A DNA stretch of 35,889 bases, from the IMG/VR virus record IMGVR_UViG_3300032893_000188, positions 1 to 35,889 of that record, one strand, 5' to 3'. Shown one piece after another: positions 28,161 through 35,889 of this stretch. The stretch comes from a virus. The position numbers were made by a program, and so were the translations under genes. The first letter of the stretch is position 1, and the number at the start of each line of letters is the position of its first letter. The notes below the pieces were generated by a model. The model was not told where the DNA came from and ran no database searches. It saw nothing but the letters and a program-made list of their open reading frames with translations.

Positions 28161-29986
28161 GTTTTAACATTTCCCAAGGATACACGGATAGGAGTGATAG
28201 CGCTGGAAGTATCCTGGTTAAAAGATCGGAAGACTTTTACCAAATGCACGAACCTTTCATTTCTCCCATTTGGTCAGAGATGCAGATTGACATAAGGTTT
28301 GTGGCTGGCGATCAGCAACTCATGAATGTCCTCTATGATCCAAAAAGCCAGGTTAACAATCCGTTTGTCATTAATCTCATGCAGCGTTACATCGGGATGC
28401 TAACTGGCTTTCAAATAGACCATCGAAAATCTCTCATGATGATGCCCTTTCACGACGACACAGATCAGCTATGCGATGACTACAATGGATGTTTCAAATG
28501 GGCTGAGGAAAAGTCTAACTTCCAGGGCATCTTCTCTGAAAACTTTGAGTCTAGTTGTACTACAGGCATGGCCCTCATGCACGCTTACCCAGAGTATAAT
28601 TTAGATCCCTCCTCTCCAGATATTCAATGGTCCAACGTCACCGCAATGTGGGCAATGGTAGATTCTAATTTCCGCAAAAGGGATCTCACTGACTGCGAAG
28701 GTATTTTCACTCGGAAATGGGTGTCTAAGAAAAGAGCGATGAAACTTCTTCCTGGAAGAGATAAAGAGTTAGCCAATGTTCCTGTAGGCTGGGGACAAGA
28801 TGGAAAATTTCCAATCCAGCAAGCTCTCTTAGCAAACAAGATTGAATCTCTCATCCCATACGACGAATTCCATTACCTAACTACTAGAACAGCGCAAGTA
28901 ATCTTTGACCCTAACACCAAAGAATATGTGGAATGGGAAGATGAAAGAGATGCTGATAAGCAAGAGCTAAAATACATCAAGGAAGTGATGCCTTGGCTTG
29001 TGTTTAAGAAGATGGAAATACCGACGGTTAATTTAGGAATCCTCATTGCTGGAAAGCCTTATTACGATGGCCCTAATCTTCTCAATATTGACCGCTACCC
29101 TTTTGCTATGAATCTGTGCAATTACTATCCGGATTCCCCCACACCTCGTATGAGGATGCAAGGTTTTGCTAGATTAATGAGATCTCTCCAGTTTCTTTAC
29201 ACGCTTCGTAAGATGGCAGAGCTATCCATTCTTCAATCTCAAGCCAATACTGGATGGATCTACCCGGTAGACGCAGTAACCGATCCGAAAGCATTTAGAC
29301 AGACTTCAGATGGGATAGTAATTCCTCTCAAAAAAGGTCACTCAGCTGAGGAGGTTAAGAGAATAGAGCCTCCTGTAATTAATCCAGCGATCATAGAGCT
29401 TTCGAAACTCCTCAAGGATGATTTCTCGGCTGTTACAGGTATTACCGATGAACTAATTGGATCATCCGTCAAAGATACCTCCGGCATATTGGAAATGTTC
29501 CGCCAATCCGCAGGTATTGTAACTCTCAAAAAGATATTCGATGGTGCTGATTTTTGCCTCCGTCAATGCGGAGAAATTCTAAGAGATGGGATACGCAAGA
29601 ATTTCAGTAGGTCAAAAGTTCGTAACATCCTCAATAGAGATCCTGATCCTCGTTTCTTCAGCAACATAGTAAACCGTTACGGAATAGCAGTTGAGGAAGG
29701 TGCTTACTCTACCACACAAAGACAGATGGAACTACAGCAATACATCCACTTCAAACAACTTGGAATGAATGTAGCCGATAAGACTTTGTGGAGAGCTGCT
29801 ATCCTTACTAACAAACGAAAAGCAATGCAAGAAGCAGAAGAAGTATCGAGAGCGCAGCAACAACAACAAATGTTACAAGCAAAAACAGACGAAAATAAAG
29901 CTGAAGCTGATAATATGAAAAAGATATCAAGCGCTCAGCTAGATATAGCTAAAAGTGAAGAAACTTTATCAAGAATTGGTTTATAG
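28157..29986 (+). CDS. Portal protein (P22-type)
   Basis: 609 residues, the size of podovirus portals. Signatures include 'RFVAGDQQLMNVLYDPKSQV', 'LMQRYIGMLTGFQIDHRKS' and 'TDQLCDDYNGCFKWAEEKSN' in the N-terminal region, and 'SANTGWIYPVDAV'-type stem residues. The motif 'FSAVTGITDELIGSSVKDTS' (about 420-439) is characteristic of P22-like portals. The C-terminal end is Gln-rich and helical (barrel). The dodecameric ring sits at the capsid vertex and interacts with terminase. Confidence 0.88.
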   Translation: MSFNISQGYTDRSDSAGSILVKRSEDFYQMHEPFISPIWSEMQIDIRFVAGDQQLMNVLYDPKSQVNNPFVINLMQRYIGMLTGFQIDHRKSLMMMPFHDDTDQLCDDYNGCFKWAEEKSNFQGIFSENFESSCTTGMALMHAYPEYNLDPSSPDIQWSNVTAMWAMVDSNFRKRDLTDCEGIFTRKWVSKKRAMKLLPGRDKELANVPVGWGQDGKFPIQQALLANKIESLIPYDEFHYLTTRTAQVIFDPNTKEYVEWEDERDADKQELKYIKEVMPWLVFKKMEIPTVNLGILIAGKPYYDGPNLLNIDRYPFAMNLCNYYPDSPTPRMRMQGFARLMRSLQFLYTLRKMAELSILQSQANTGWIYPVDAVTDPKAFRQTSDGIVIPLKKGHSAEEVKRIEPPVINPAIIELSKLLKDDFSAVTGITDELIGSSVKDTSGILEMFRQSAGIVTLKKIFDGADFCLRQCGEILRDGIRKNFSRSKVRNILNRDPDPRFFSNIVNRYGIAVEEGAYSTTQRQMELQQYIHFKQLGMNVADKTLWRAAILTNKRKAMQEAEEVSRAQQQQQMLQAKTDENKAEADNMKKISSAQLDIAKSEETLSRIGL

Positions 29987-29994
29987 GAGAAACA

Positions 29995-30222
29995 ATGAAA
30001 GACAAGCGCGGAAGTGTTCCCCACATGAGGAATGAATTTGTGTCAGAAGGCCGAGAAGGTATCCATGACGAAACTATCAACATTAAAGACCACAGAGAGA
30101 TTGACGTTGGTACTTCTGAGTGTTGCGATGCGGTGTATCTGGGTGGTCAAGAGCCAGCTCAATATTCTAAAAAACAAGAGGACATGCTTGCACAAAACAT
30201 CCGAAGACATCGCGCTCCCTAA
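29995..30222 (+). CDS. Small hypothetical protein after portal (75 aa)
   Basis: ATG 29995 follows GGAGAAACA, a usable ribosome site. The product is polar: 'RGSVPHMRNEFVSEGREGIH', 'HREIDVGTSECCDAVYLGGQ', with a basic tail 'NIRRHRAP'. It seems little structured. Its last 35 bases overlap the TTG start of the next gene. No family is recognised. Confidence 0.6.
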   Translation: MKDKRGSVPHMRNEFVSEGREGIHDETINIKDHREIDVGTSECCDAVYLGGQEPAQYSKKQEDMLAQNIRRHRAP

Positions 30223-30862
30223 AACAGCTGGTGTGCTGCAAAACGAATTAGCTAAAAAAGAATCCGTTTCATGCACACATTTGGATTTAGGGTACGCATT
30301 TTCCGATGAGACTTATAAAGGTGTAATTGAATGCATCGAAAGGCATTGGGATGTCTTTGGCAATCATGTCACAAAGTTTTGTGTGGTTGCATTACTCACT
30401 CCTGGCGAAGGGACTTTAAAATATGTCATTCGTAGAAACTTTTACGCATGGCCTTATCTCCCCGATCCAACACCCAATCAATCTGTATGGTTGATAGATA
30501 AATCCGATCAGTCAGCTTTGTTCTTATGGTCACTCCCTACGCCAGAGAGAATGGTTGAACTTTCCGAAAGCTTTTTATTTCTGAGATCTGACACTAGGAC
30601 AAAAGCATGGTGTGATGCCTTCTACAAAGGGTATCCCGCTTTCTGGGAGTGTATAAGGAAGATGCATGGCATTGACTTCCTTTCAGAATCCGAGTTCAAC
30701 GCGAGAAACAGGGAAATGGGTGGTAAGTATGTCGGCGATGATGTTTTTGGACTTAACTCCAATCCCCTTTATCTTCCCGAGATGAGGATCAAGAAACTCG
30801 AAACAATGAGTAATATTGCACTCCTGCAACCTGGCCACAATTTTTTTAGGGAGGCCAATTGA
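30188..30862 (+). CDS. Conserved structural-region protein (224 aa)
   Basis: I place the start at TTG 30188, six bases after AAGAGG. The longer frame from 30032 would overlap the previous gene and reads as a shadow there. The protein has several Trp/Phe-rich segments ('ECIERHWDVFGNHVTKFCVV', 'RNFYAWPYLPDPTPNQSVWL', 'DAFYKGYPAFWECIRKMHG'). It looks like an enzyme-like globular domain or head-associated factor. I cannot assign a family. Its last 180 bases are antisense to an alpha-CTD-like frame. Confidence 0.65.
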   Translation: MHKTSEDIALPKTAGVLQNELAKKESVSCTHLDLGYAFSDETYKGVIECIERHWDVFGNHVTKFCVVALLTPGEGTLKYVIRRNFYAWPYLPDPTPNQSVWLIDKSDQSALFLWSLPTPERMVELSESFLFLRSDTRTKAWCDAFYKGYPAFWECIRKMHGIDFLSESEFNARNREMGGKYVGDDVFGLNSNPLYLPEMRIKKLETMSNIALLQPGHNFFREAN

Positions 30863-30958
30863 ATGGATAGGAACATTCATTTGCATAATAAGCAACCCTC
30901 GATTGTAACGATTAACAACCTCTGCGATTTTTAATTTAGGAATAGGTTTTTTACGCAT
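30683..30958 (-). CDS. Putative RNA-polymerase alpha-CTD-like HhH protein, antisense
   Basis: 91 residues. 'HSIGLPKKIVARLQECNIT' and 'LGKIKGIGVKSKNIIADIL' (about 32-78) follow the helix-hairpin-helix pattern of the RNA polymerase alpha C-terminal domain (L.LS....L...GI...L....L..I...G.KS..EI...L). The start ATG shares a CATATG palindrome with the start of the next plus gene, and AGGAG lies 12 bases upstream of it. About 180 bases overlap the plus gene at 30188..30862. If translated it could bind AT-rich promoter DNA or host transcription factors. The overlap lowers confidence. Confidence 0.45.
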   Translation of the reverse strand: MRKKPIPKLKIAEVVNRYNRGLLIMQMNVPIHSIGLPKKIVARLQECNITHCFEFLDPHLGKIKGIGVKSKNIIADILTTHFPVSRVELGF

Positions 30959-31693
30959 ATGACAGCAGAACTCCTACAAGATAGGGAAGAAAAACAAGAA
31001 AATATCACACAACAGCAACCTGTTGAACAAAAAAAAGAAACCGATGAAGACCGTAATTGGAAAGCTTTCTTAGAAAAGAGAAAGGAAGAACAGCGCCTAT
31101 TTGATGCGGAGAAAGAAAAAAATAAAAGACTAGAAGAAGAAAGAGCTAAAAGAGAGAAAGAAATTGAGGATCTTAAAACCGCTTTCCAGGTGATGCTAGA
31201 GAAAAAAGAATCAGGTAGCTCTTTTCCTGACGACGAACAGACGGATCATAAGAAATTTGTACAAGATGAGATCCAGCGCTTATTTAGAGAAGAGAAAGAA
31301 AAAAGAAAGGCGCAAGAAGAGAGCGAGAGAGCTTACAGAGACACAATGGCAATTAAGCAAGAGATGCCTGATCTGGTAGAAGTATGCTCGCAAGAGAATC
31401 TTGCTTATCTCGAATATTACCATCCAGAAATTGCTATCCCATTAGGGAAGATGCCCGACGGCTTGGAGAAAACCAAGCTTGCTTATCAAGCAATCAAGAA
31501 GCACGTGAAAATGGCAAAGAAAGAAAAAGAAAAAATCGAACAAAACTTATCAAAACCAAAGTCAGTACATTCATCTTACTCGAATGAAACTACATCAGAT
31601 AAAGAAAATTCATCTGGTGTTCTTTCAGATAAAAGAAGAAATGAAACCTGGCAAAAAATGCAGCGCTTAATAAGCGGCGAAGACGAGGAGTAA
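30959..31693 (+). CDS. Scaffolding protein candidate, charged coiled coil
   Basis: 244 residues, almost entirely helical and charged: 'EKNKRLEEERAKREKEIEDL', 'RLFREEKEKRKAQEESERAY' and, after a short non-helical middle ('LEYYHPEIAIPLGKMPDGL'), 'KKHVKMAKKEKEKIEQNL'. The terminal 'QKMQRLISGEDEE' is typical of scaffold-like tails. Phage scaffolds of this type guide capsid assembly and are then lost. The position close to the portal supports the assignment, although the capsid gene itself lies 12 kb upstream in this genome. An alternative is an ejection protein. Confidence 0.6.
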   Translation: MTAELLQDREEKQENITQQQPVEQKKETDEDRNWKAFLEKRKEEQRLFDAEKEKNKRLEEERAKREKEIEDLKTAFQVMLEKKESGSSFPDDEQTDHKKFVQDEIQRLFREEKEKRKAQEESERAYRDTMAIKQEMPDLVEVCSQENLAYLEYYHPEIAIPLGKMPDGLEKTKLAYQAIKKHVKMAKKEKEKIEQNLSKPKSVHSSYSNETTSDKENSSGVLSDKRRNETWQKMQRLISGEDEE

Positions 31694-31699
31694 TATTTT

Positions 31700-32782
31700 A
31701 TGGTTAACGCATCGAGTAACTATCCATTAGAAGGCTTCGCCGTAAGCCCATCACTTTTCCCCCAATACCTTAACTGGAATAGAGCGCCTACAGCTAATGA
31801 TATCAAGCCAGCTGGAACACGAATTCAAGACAATAGCGTTTCTCCTGCTCAAGTGTATTTTACTACGGGTGCTGGAACTTGGTATGCATCTTCTGAAAGT
31901 GGTCTAAGCTCAATTCTAGGGACAACTAACCAAATAACAGTTTCTACTTCTGCTGGAGTAGCAACTCTTTCTATTCCTTCTACATTTATTGCTCCTGGTT
32001 CAATTGCCTCCACCACTACAATTACAGCGGGAACAGGTCTTACCGTAACATCTGGCGGTCTAACCGTAACAGCAGGTGGTTTAGCCATAACAGGCACTAC
32101 CACAATTAATACTTCCGGTTCTGGTGTAACAACCATTGGGACGGGGGGTACAGGAGCTGTAAATATAGGAAATGCCACAGGAAATACGGCAGTTACAGGG
32201 TCTTTGACAGCTTCTGCGGGTCTTGTGGCTACAACTGGTGGACTTACTGTATCAGCTGGGGGAGCTGCCATCACGGGCACAACAAACATCAACACTTCAG
32301 GATCAGCCGTAACTACAATCGGTACAGGCGGTACTGGTGCGGTGAATATCGGGAACGCTACTGGGAATACAGCTGTAACAGGGTCTCTTACAGCTTCTAC
32401 AAGTCTAACAGCTACACTGGGAAACATTACGGCAACAAACGGAAACTTTGTTTCCTCAACAGCGGGTAATGGATTCCAGTTTACATCGACTACCGTATCA
32501 GGGACCACAACAGCTACCCTAAATGGTCGAGTAGGGCAGGTAACAATTACCACGCCTTCCATTGCCGCTGGTGCTACGTTCTCGATTACAATCTCCAACA
32601 CTTCAATTGCAGGCTCTTCAACGCAGTGCGGGTATTGGTTGACTGGTGGCACAACGGGAGCAGCTCTTACCATTCAATCGTATTCTAATACAGCAAACCA
32701 ATCCGTTGTTACGATTCAAAACGGGACGGGAGCAACTACCAACACTGCTTCTTTGATACTAAACTTCCTTGTCCTCAACTAA
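31700..32782 (+). CDS. Tail fibre with duplicated beta repeats
   Basis: 360 residues. The N-terminal ~65 residues ('PLEGFAVSPSLFPQYLNWNR') probably anchor to the tail. The middle is a Thr/Gly/Ala-rich fibre with a nearly exact duplicate: 'TTIGTGGTGAVNIGNATGNT' occurs twice, each followed by 'AVTGSLTAS'. The C-terminal ~120 residues are a different beta domain ('VGQVTITTPSIAAGATFSIT'). The strong antisense open frame over the repeats is a by-product of the repeat composition. It is the first of four fibre-type genes. Confidence 0.8.
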   Translation: MVNASSNYPLEGFAVSPSLFPQYLNWNRAPTANDIKPAGTRIQDNSVSPAQVYFTTGAGTWYASSESGLSSILGTTNQITVSTSAGVATLSIPSTFIAPGSIASTTTITAGTGLTVTSGGLTVTAGGLAITGTTTINTSGSGVTTIGTGGTGAVNIGNATGNTAVTGSLTASAGLVATTGGLTVSAGGAAITGTTNINTSGSAVTTIGTGGTGAVNIGNATGNTAVTGSLTASTSLTATLGNITATNGNFVSSTAGNGFQFTSTTVSGTTTATLNGRVGQVTITTPSIAAGATFSITISNTSIAGSSTQCGYWLTGGTTGAALTIQSYSNTANQSVVTIQNGTGATTNTASLILNFLVLN

Positions 32783-32791
32783 GGATTTGAA

Positions 32792-33049
32792 ATGAAAGTA
32801 AAAGATTTTAGCTTTCTAAATGTCCAAGGATTCGCTGCTCAATTCATGGAGATCCTCATCGACTATGATGGGGGCAGCAATCCCGTCTACATTGGGTATA
32901 ACCATACTCCTAGTGCCGATCAAGGGGCTAGCACTTGGTACATAGTCAAACTATCTTATTCCGGTGGAAATTTAGTTAGGCAGCAGTTAGGAAGCTTGGG
33001 AGTTACTTTTTCTTATGTATGGACTAACAGGGCAACATATTTCTCATAA
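32792..33049 (+). CDS. Small virion-associated protein (85 aa)
   Basis: Starts behind AAGGATTTGAA at 32792. 'NPVYIGYNHTPSADQGASTW' followed by 'YIVKLSYSGGNLVRQQ' and 'FSYVWTNRATYFS' is a pattern found in small tail-region proteins of many phages (PVYIG.A.PG....W.I.K). It is a short beta domain, perhaps a fibre adaptor. The ending 'TYFS' runs two bases before the next gene's ribosome site. Confidence 0.7.
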   Translation: MKVKDFSFLNVQGFAAQFMEILIDYDGGSNPVYIGYNHTPSADQGASTWYIVKLSYSGGNLVRQQLGSLGVTFSYVWTNRATYFS

Positions 33050-33058
33050 GGAATGTTT

Positions 33059-33571
33059 ATGACAACAATTCTATTTAATCCTCTTGGCCCTCCATTTGAT
33101 TTTTCTAATTCATCAGGAGGTGGTGGGACAGTAAACGATCTCATAGGAAATGATGGTGTAACTGTCAGCCCGTCGGCGGGTATAATTAATGTTGTCGGTT
33201 TAGGCATATCATCTAGTGGAGTTTCTTCTGCCGGAAATATTTACACCACTGGCTCAGGAAACACACTAACAATTAACGAAACGCAAGCTCAATTTCTTAC
33301 TAATTATAGGCAGGTAATACTCAGCTCTAATGTTGGCCCTACAGATTATGTAATTGGATGTACATCTTCAGGAATTACTATTACTCTGCCAGCATCCCCG
33401 ACAAGCAACCGGATCTTATGCATAAAGGATGAGAGCGGAAGTGCAATGTCTACTCCTATAACGATTGCGGGAAATGGACACAACATTGACGGATCAGCAA
33501 GCATAACAATTAATCAAAATTATGCAGCAGAAAACTTGTATTATAATGGAACAGACTGGTTTAGCTATTAG
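33059..33571 (+). CDS. Tail fibre/adhesin-like protein (170 aa)
   Basis: Start at ATG 33059, as AAGGA is correctly spaced (an ATG six bases earlier sits on it). N-terminus 'MTTILFNPLGPPFDFSNSSG' is followed by a Gly/Ser/Thr linker, then a knob-like beta domain: 'QVILSSNVGPTDYVIGCTSS', 'TNRILCIKDESGSAMSTPIT' and 'GNGHNIDGSASITINQNYAA', as in fibre tips of many phages. The ending 'LYYNGTDWFSY' is a common fibre-tip terminus. Confidence 0.75.
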   Translation: MTTILFNPLGPPFDFSNSSGGGGTVNDLIGNDGVTVSPSAGIINVVGLGISSSGVSSAGNIYTTGSGNTLTINETQAQFLTNYRQVILSSNVGPTDYVIGCTSSGITITLPASPTSNRILCIKDESGSAMSTPITIAGNGHNIDGSASITINQNYAAENLYYNGTDWFSY

Positions 33572-33579
33572 AGGTTAAA

Positions 33580-35529
33580 ATGTCCGATGTAGGTGTATAC
33601 CCAATGATCCCCATTAACGGGGGAACAGGAGTAAGAAATGCGAATATAACTGGCGTAGATTTGTCTAATCCTGCTGTAGGAAAGGTTTTGACAAGCGATG
33701 TAAACGGTTATTGCACTCTACAAGATCCTGCGGCTTCATCTGTCACTTTCACAGGAGACACAGGATCCCCTTTTTCTACAAATTCCGTAACAATTTTCGC
33801 CGATAACGTACTTAATCAATGCGGAGCCACGGTTATATTCAACGCTCAAACTCCAACTTTGTCTCTTAATGTTAGCGACCCGAATGGCAATACTATAATT
33901 GGACAAAGCTCGGGAATTGTTGGGACTACCGGAAGTTTTACTACCGCTTTAGGGGCCTTTTGTCTAAATGGAGGCCAAATATCGTATTCGACTGCCGTGG
34001 GATACGGAGCTTTGCAATCGGATGCAGCTGGTAGCAACGTAGGAATTGGCTATTTAGCGGGGAATAAAACTTCCTCTGGGGATAACGTTTTTGTTGGAAC
34101 TAATTGTGGTTTGAACGGGACAACCTTATTTCATAACACCATTATAGGTTCTCAGGCTTTCGCTAGCGTTACAGGTGCAGCGGGAGGAGCCTCCAATAAT
34201 ATTGTTATAGGCTACACAGCTGGAAGCGCGTGGGCTACCAACGAAAGCAATAATATCTGCATCGGCAGCCCAGGAGTAGTAACCGATTCAGCAGTTATGA
34301 GGCTTGGGAATCCTGCAACTCAAACCAAATGTTTCGTCGCTGCTATTTCTGGAGTTACAGTAGCAGCAAGCGCTCCTGTGGCAGTAGCGTCAACTGGGCA
34401 ATTAAGCAGTTTAGGATTTGGAACTTCTGGACAAGTTTTAACTAGCAACGGAGCAGGAGTTTCTCCCACTTGGCAAGCGGCATCATCTTCACCAATAACT
34501 TTTGCCTCGGATACAGGAACGCCATTTTCAACCAGTTCAGTTACAATTTTTGCAAATAATACCGGAAATGCTTGCGGTTCTTCAGTTCTATTTAACGCTT
34601 CAACGCCTGATATAACCCTTCAAGTTACCGACGGCAGTGGTAACACATTAATAGGAAGCGGTTGCGGAACTTCTTCCATTGGTGCATCTAATACAGCTTT
34701 AGGTTATCAAGCCTTGAATGGAGCTGGATCGGGAACTACCCAAAGCGTGGCTATTGGGTATCAAGCAGCTTTAATCGCAGCCAACTTTTCAAGTGCAGTA
34801 GCCATCGGATTTCAAGCATTAAACGGAGCAGGAGGAGGGGGTTGCACAGTCATAGGTTTTAAGGCAGGCCAGACAGCGGGGAATAGCTCTACAGCTTTGG
34901 GGCTCGAAGCTTTGATGACAGCAGAAGGTGGGAACAATTTAGGTCTTGGTTATCAAGCTGGTTTCACTTATGGGGGCGTACATAATGAAGCTAACAATAT
35001 CGTTATCGGCAATCTGGGAGTTTCTAATGACCAAAACGTAATCCGCATTGGTACTCAAGGTTCCGGATCTTTCCAGCAATCCACTTGCTATATTGCAGGC
35101 ATAGCGGGGGCATCTTTCACAGCAGGATCTCCTACACCTCAAGGTGTAATCATCGACACCTCAACGGGACAGTTAATTGCTAGCTCTTCATCTTACACTG
35201 CCTGGGTGGATCAAACCACAACGCCAGTGACGATGGTGACCAACACGGGCTACACTTCAGATGATGGGGCTACGCAAGTGGTATTTACTTTGCCCACAAC
35301 ATCTGCGATTGGAGATTGGATTGAGATTAACGGGAAAGGATCTGGTCTTTGGACAATCCATCAAGCAGTAGGCCAGCAAATCCAAATAAGCCCTACAGCT
35401 ACTACATTAGGAACAGGAGGGTCTCTGTCCTCTGTAAACCAATACGACTGCGTAAGGCTTAGGTGCGTGACAGCTAATACAATTTGGGTAGTAGTTTCTC
35501 AACAGTCATCAGGATTAACGGTGGTATAA
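33580..35529 (+). CDS. Large tail fibre with YadA-like beta-roll repeats
   Basis: 649 residues. Two long modules each start with '[20 protein letters not shown]' or '[20 protein letters not shown]', then CG-containing strands, then repeated left-handed beta-roll units ('[20 protein letters not shown]', '[20 protein letters not shown]') and a closing '[20 protein letters not shown]' or '[20 protein letters not shown]'. The C-terminal ~130 residues are a separate beta knob ('[20 protein letters not shown]'). It has no S74 chaperone, but the next gene does. It is probably a trimeric receptor-binding fibre. Confidence 0.85.
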   Translation: MSDVGVYPMIPINGGTGVRNANITGVDLSNPAVGKVLTSDVNGYCTLQDPAASSVTFTGDTGSPFSTNSVTIFADNVLNQCGATVIFNAQTPTLSLNVSDPNGNTIIGQSSGIVGTTGSFTTALGAFCLNGGQISYSTAVGYGALQSDAAGSNVGIGYLAGNKTSSGDNVFVGTNCGLNGTTLFHNTIIGSQAFASVTGAAGGASNNIVIGYTAGSAWATNESNNICIGSPGVVTDSAVMRLGNPATQTKCFVAAISGVTVAASAPVAVASTGQLSSLGFGTSGQVLTSNGAGVSPTWQAASSSPITFASDTGTPFSTSSVTIFANNTGNACGSSVLFNASTPDITLQVTDGSGNTLIGSGCGTSSIGASNTALGYQALNGAGSGTTQSVAIGYQAALIAANFSSAVAIGFQALNGAGGGGCTVIGFKAGQTAGNSSTALGLEALMTAEGGNNLGLGYQAGFTYGGVHNEANNIVIGNLGVSNDQNVIRIGTQGSGSFQQSTCYIAGIAGASFTAGSPTPQGVIIDTSTGQLIASSSSYTAWVDQTTTPVTMVTNTGYTSDDGATQVVFTLPTTSAIGDWIEINGKGSGLWTIHQAVGQQIQISPTATTLGTGGSLSSVNQYDCVRLRCVTANTIWVVVSQQSSGLTVV

Positions 35530-35530
35530 A

Positions 35531-35889
35531 ATGGTTAAGATAAATGCAGTAGGAAATGGATTAAGCGGATCTACAGGCTCCGGAACATTTGTAGGGTCGA
35601 CTTCCCCCACACTCGTTACTCCCGCATTGGGAACGCCATCAAGCGGGTCTCTCGGAAGTTGTAGCGGATACAATGCAGCTAACCTTTCTGGTACTTCATT
35701 GCCATCCGCCATTCAGGTGGGAGTAAATAGTCTAAATAGCGGAACGAGTGCTTCTTCTTCTACGTTTTGGAGAGGTGATGGTACGTGGGCTGCTGCTTCA
35801 GGGTCTGGAATTACAACCATTGATGGAGATTCTGGAAGCATCACAGGATCAACAGTAAAAATTTGGGCAAATCAAGCAGCATTTAATTG
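35531..35889 (+). CDS. Tail fibre protein, 5' part (continues at window start)
   Basis: ATG 35531 starts one base after the previous stop. The visible 119 codons encode '[20 protein letters not shown]', a collagen-like/Gly-Ser segment ('[20 protein letters not shown]', '[15 protein letters not shown]') and the start of a third copy of the fibre module, '[20 protein letters not shown]'. The gene runs off the right edge and resumes in frame at base 2. The whole has about 382 residues including the C-terminal S74 chaperone. Confidence 0.85.
   Translation, partial: MVKINAVGNGLSGSTGSGTFVGSTSPTLVTPALGTPSSGSLGSCSGYNAANLSGTSLPSAIQVGVNSLNSGTSASSSTFWRGDGTWAAASGSGITTIDGDSGSITGSTVKIWANQAAFN

Noticed and set aside
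30032-30187. N-terminal extension of the structural-region gene
   Set aside because: It overlaps the preceding gene in another frame. TTG 30188 with AAGAGG is a better start.
31849-32673. Long minus-strand open frame (about 274 codons) over the first fibre gene
   Set aside because: It is the antisense of Thr/Gly/Ala repeats. Its Pro/Val/Ala-rich repeating product mirrors that composition, it has no ribosome site, and it lies opposite a clear fibre gene.
1-35889. CRISPR array, insertion sequence or integrase
   Set aside because: I saw no spaced direct repeats, transposase motifs or tyrosine/serine recombinase signatures. The excisionase-like protein alone does not show lysogeny.

Overview
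The window looks like the complete genome of a tailed double-stranded DNA phage with a podovirus-like virion, cut open inside a tail-fibre gene. The reading frame that runs off the right edge (35531..35889) continues in frame at the left edge (2..796). The first six bases repeat the last six (taattg), and removing one copy restores alignment with two internal repeats of the neighbouring fibre gene. The molecule is therefore circular or circularly permuted, about 35,883 bp. The host cannot be named. The DNA is AT-rich, most genes have clear Shine-Dalgarno sequences (AGGAG/GGAGG types), and TTG or GTG starts are common, which fits a low-GC bacterium with conventional initiation. I saw no integrase, tRNA, CRISPR array, DNA polymerase or recognisable endolysin.

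Layout: (a) 1..1237 (+), end of the S74-type fibre and three tiny genes, closed by a two-way terminator. (b) 1275..3695 (-), recombination genes: YqaJ-type exonuclease and an SSB-like protein. (c) 3710..4268 (+), small HTH regulator and a hypothetical gene, divergent from (b) across overlapping opposed promoters. (d) 4249..5171 (-), RusA-type resolvase followed by a 35-residue membrane protein and a DUF6496-type protein. (e) 5232..8928 (+), zinc-ribbon protein, double excisionase-like HTH protein, TOPRIM/RepA-type primase-helicase, then a strong terminator, repeats and a very large structured inverted repeat (candidate replication origin or structured RNA). (f) 8951..12298 (-), a tightly coupled operon of eleven small accessory genes. 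(g) 12476..13945 (+), small membrane protein, basic proteins and the terminase small subunit, whose start is separated from its body by a one-base slip in an A9 run. (h) 13884..17259 (-), HNH nuclease, KTSC protein, metallophosphoesterase, terminase large subunit. (i) 17381..35889 (+), virion genes: N4-gp56-type major capsid protein, decoration-like protein, adaptor and nozzle candidates, small tail proteins, ejection-like proteins, P22-type portal, scaffold-like coiled coil and four fibre-type genes.

The most striking feature is a roughly 796-nt group I intron interrupting the major capsid gene. P1 with a terminal U-G pair, P10, P7 and the terminal G are all visible, and a LAGLIDADG endonuclease gene lies antisense inside it. 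Two further HNH nucleases sit against the terminase small-subunit gene and between tail genes, so three selfish nucleases are associated with conserved virion and packaging genes. Other unusual items are the cloverleaf-like element at 7772..7906, an RNA-polymerase alpha-CTD-like open frame antisense to a structural gene, a tandem DUF2829-like protein, and a C-terminal peptide motif shared by two otherwise different small genes.
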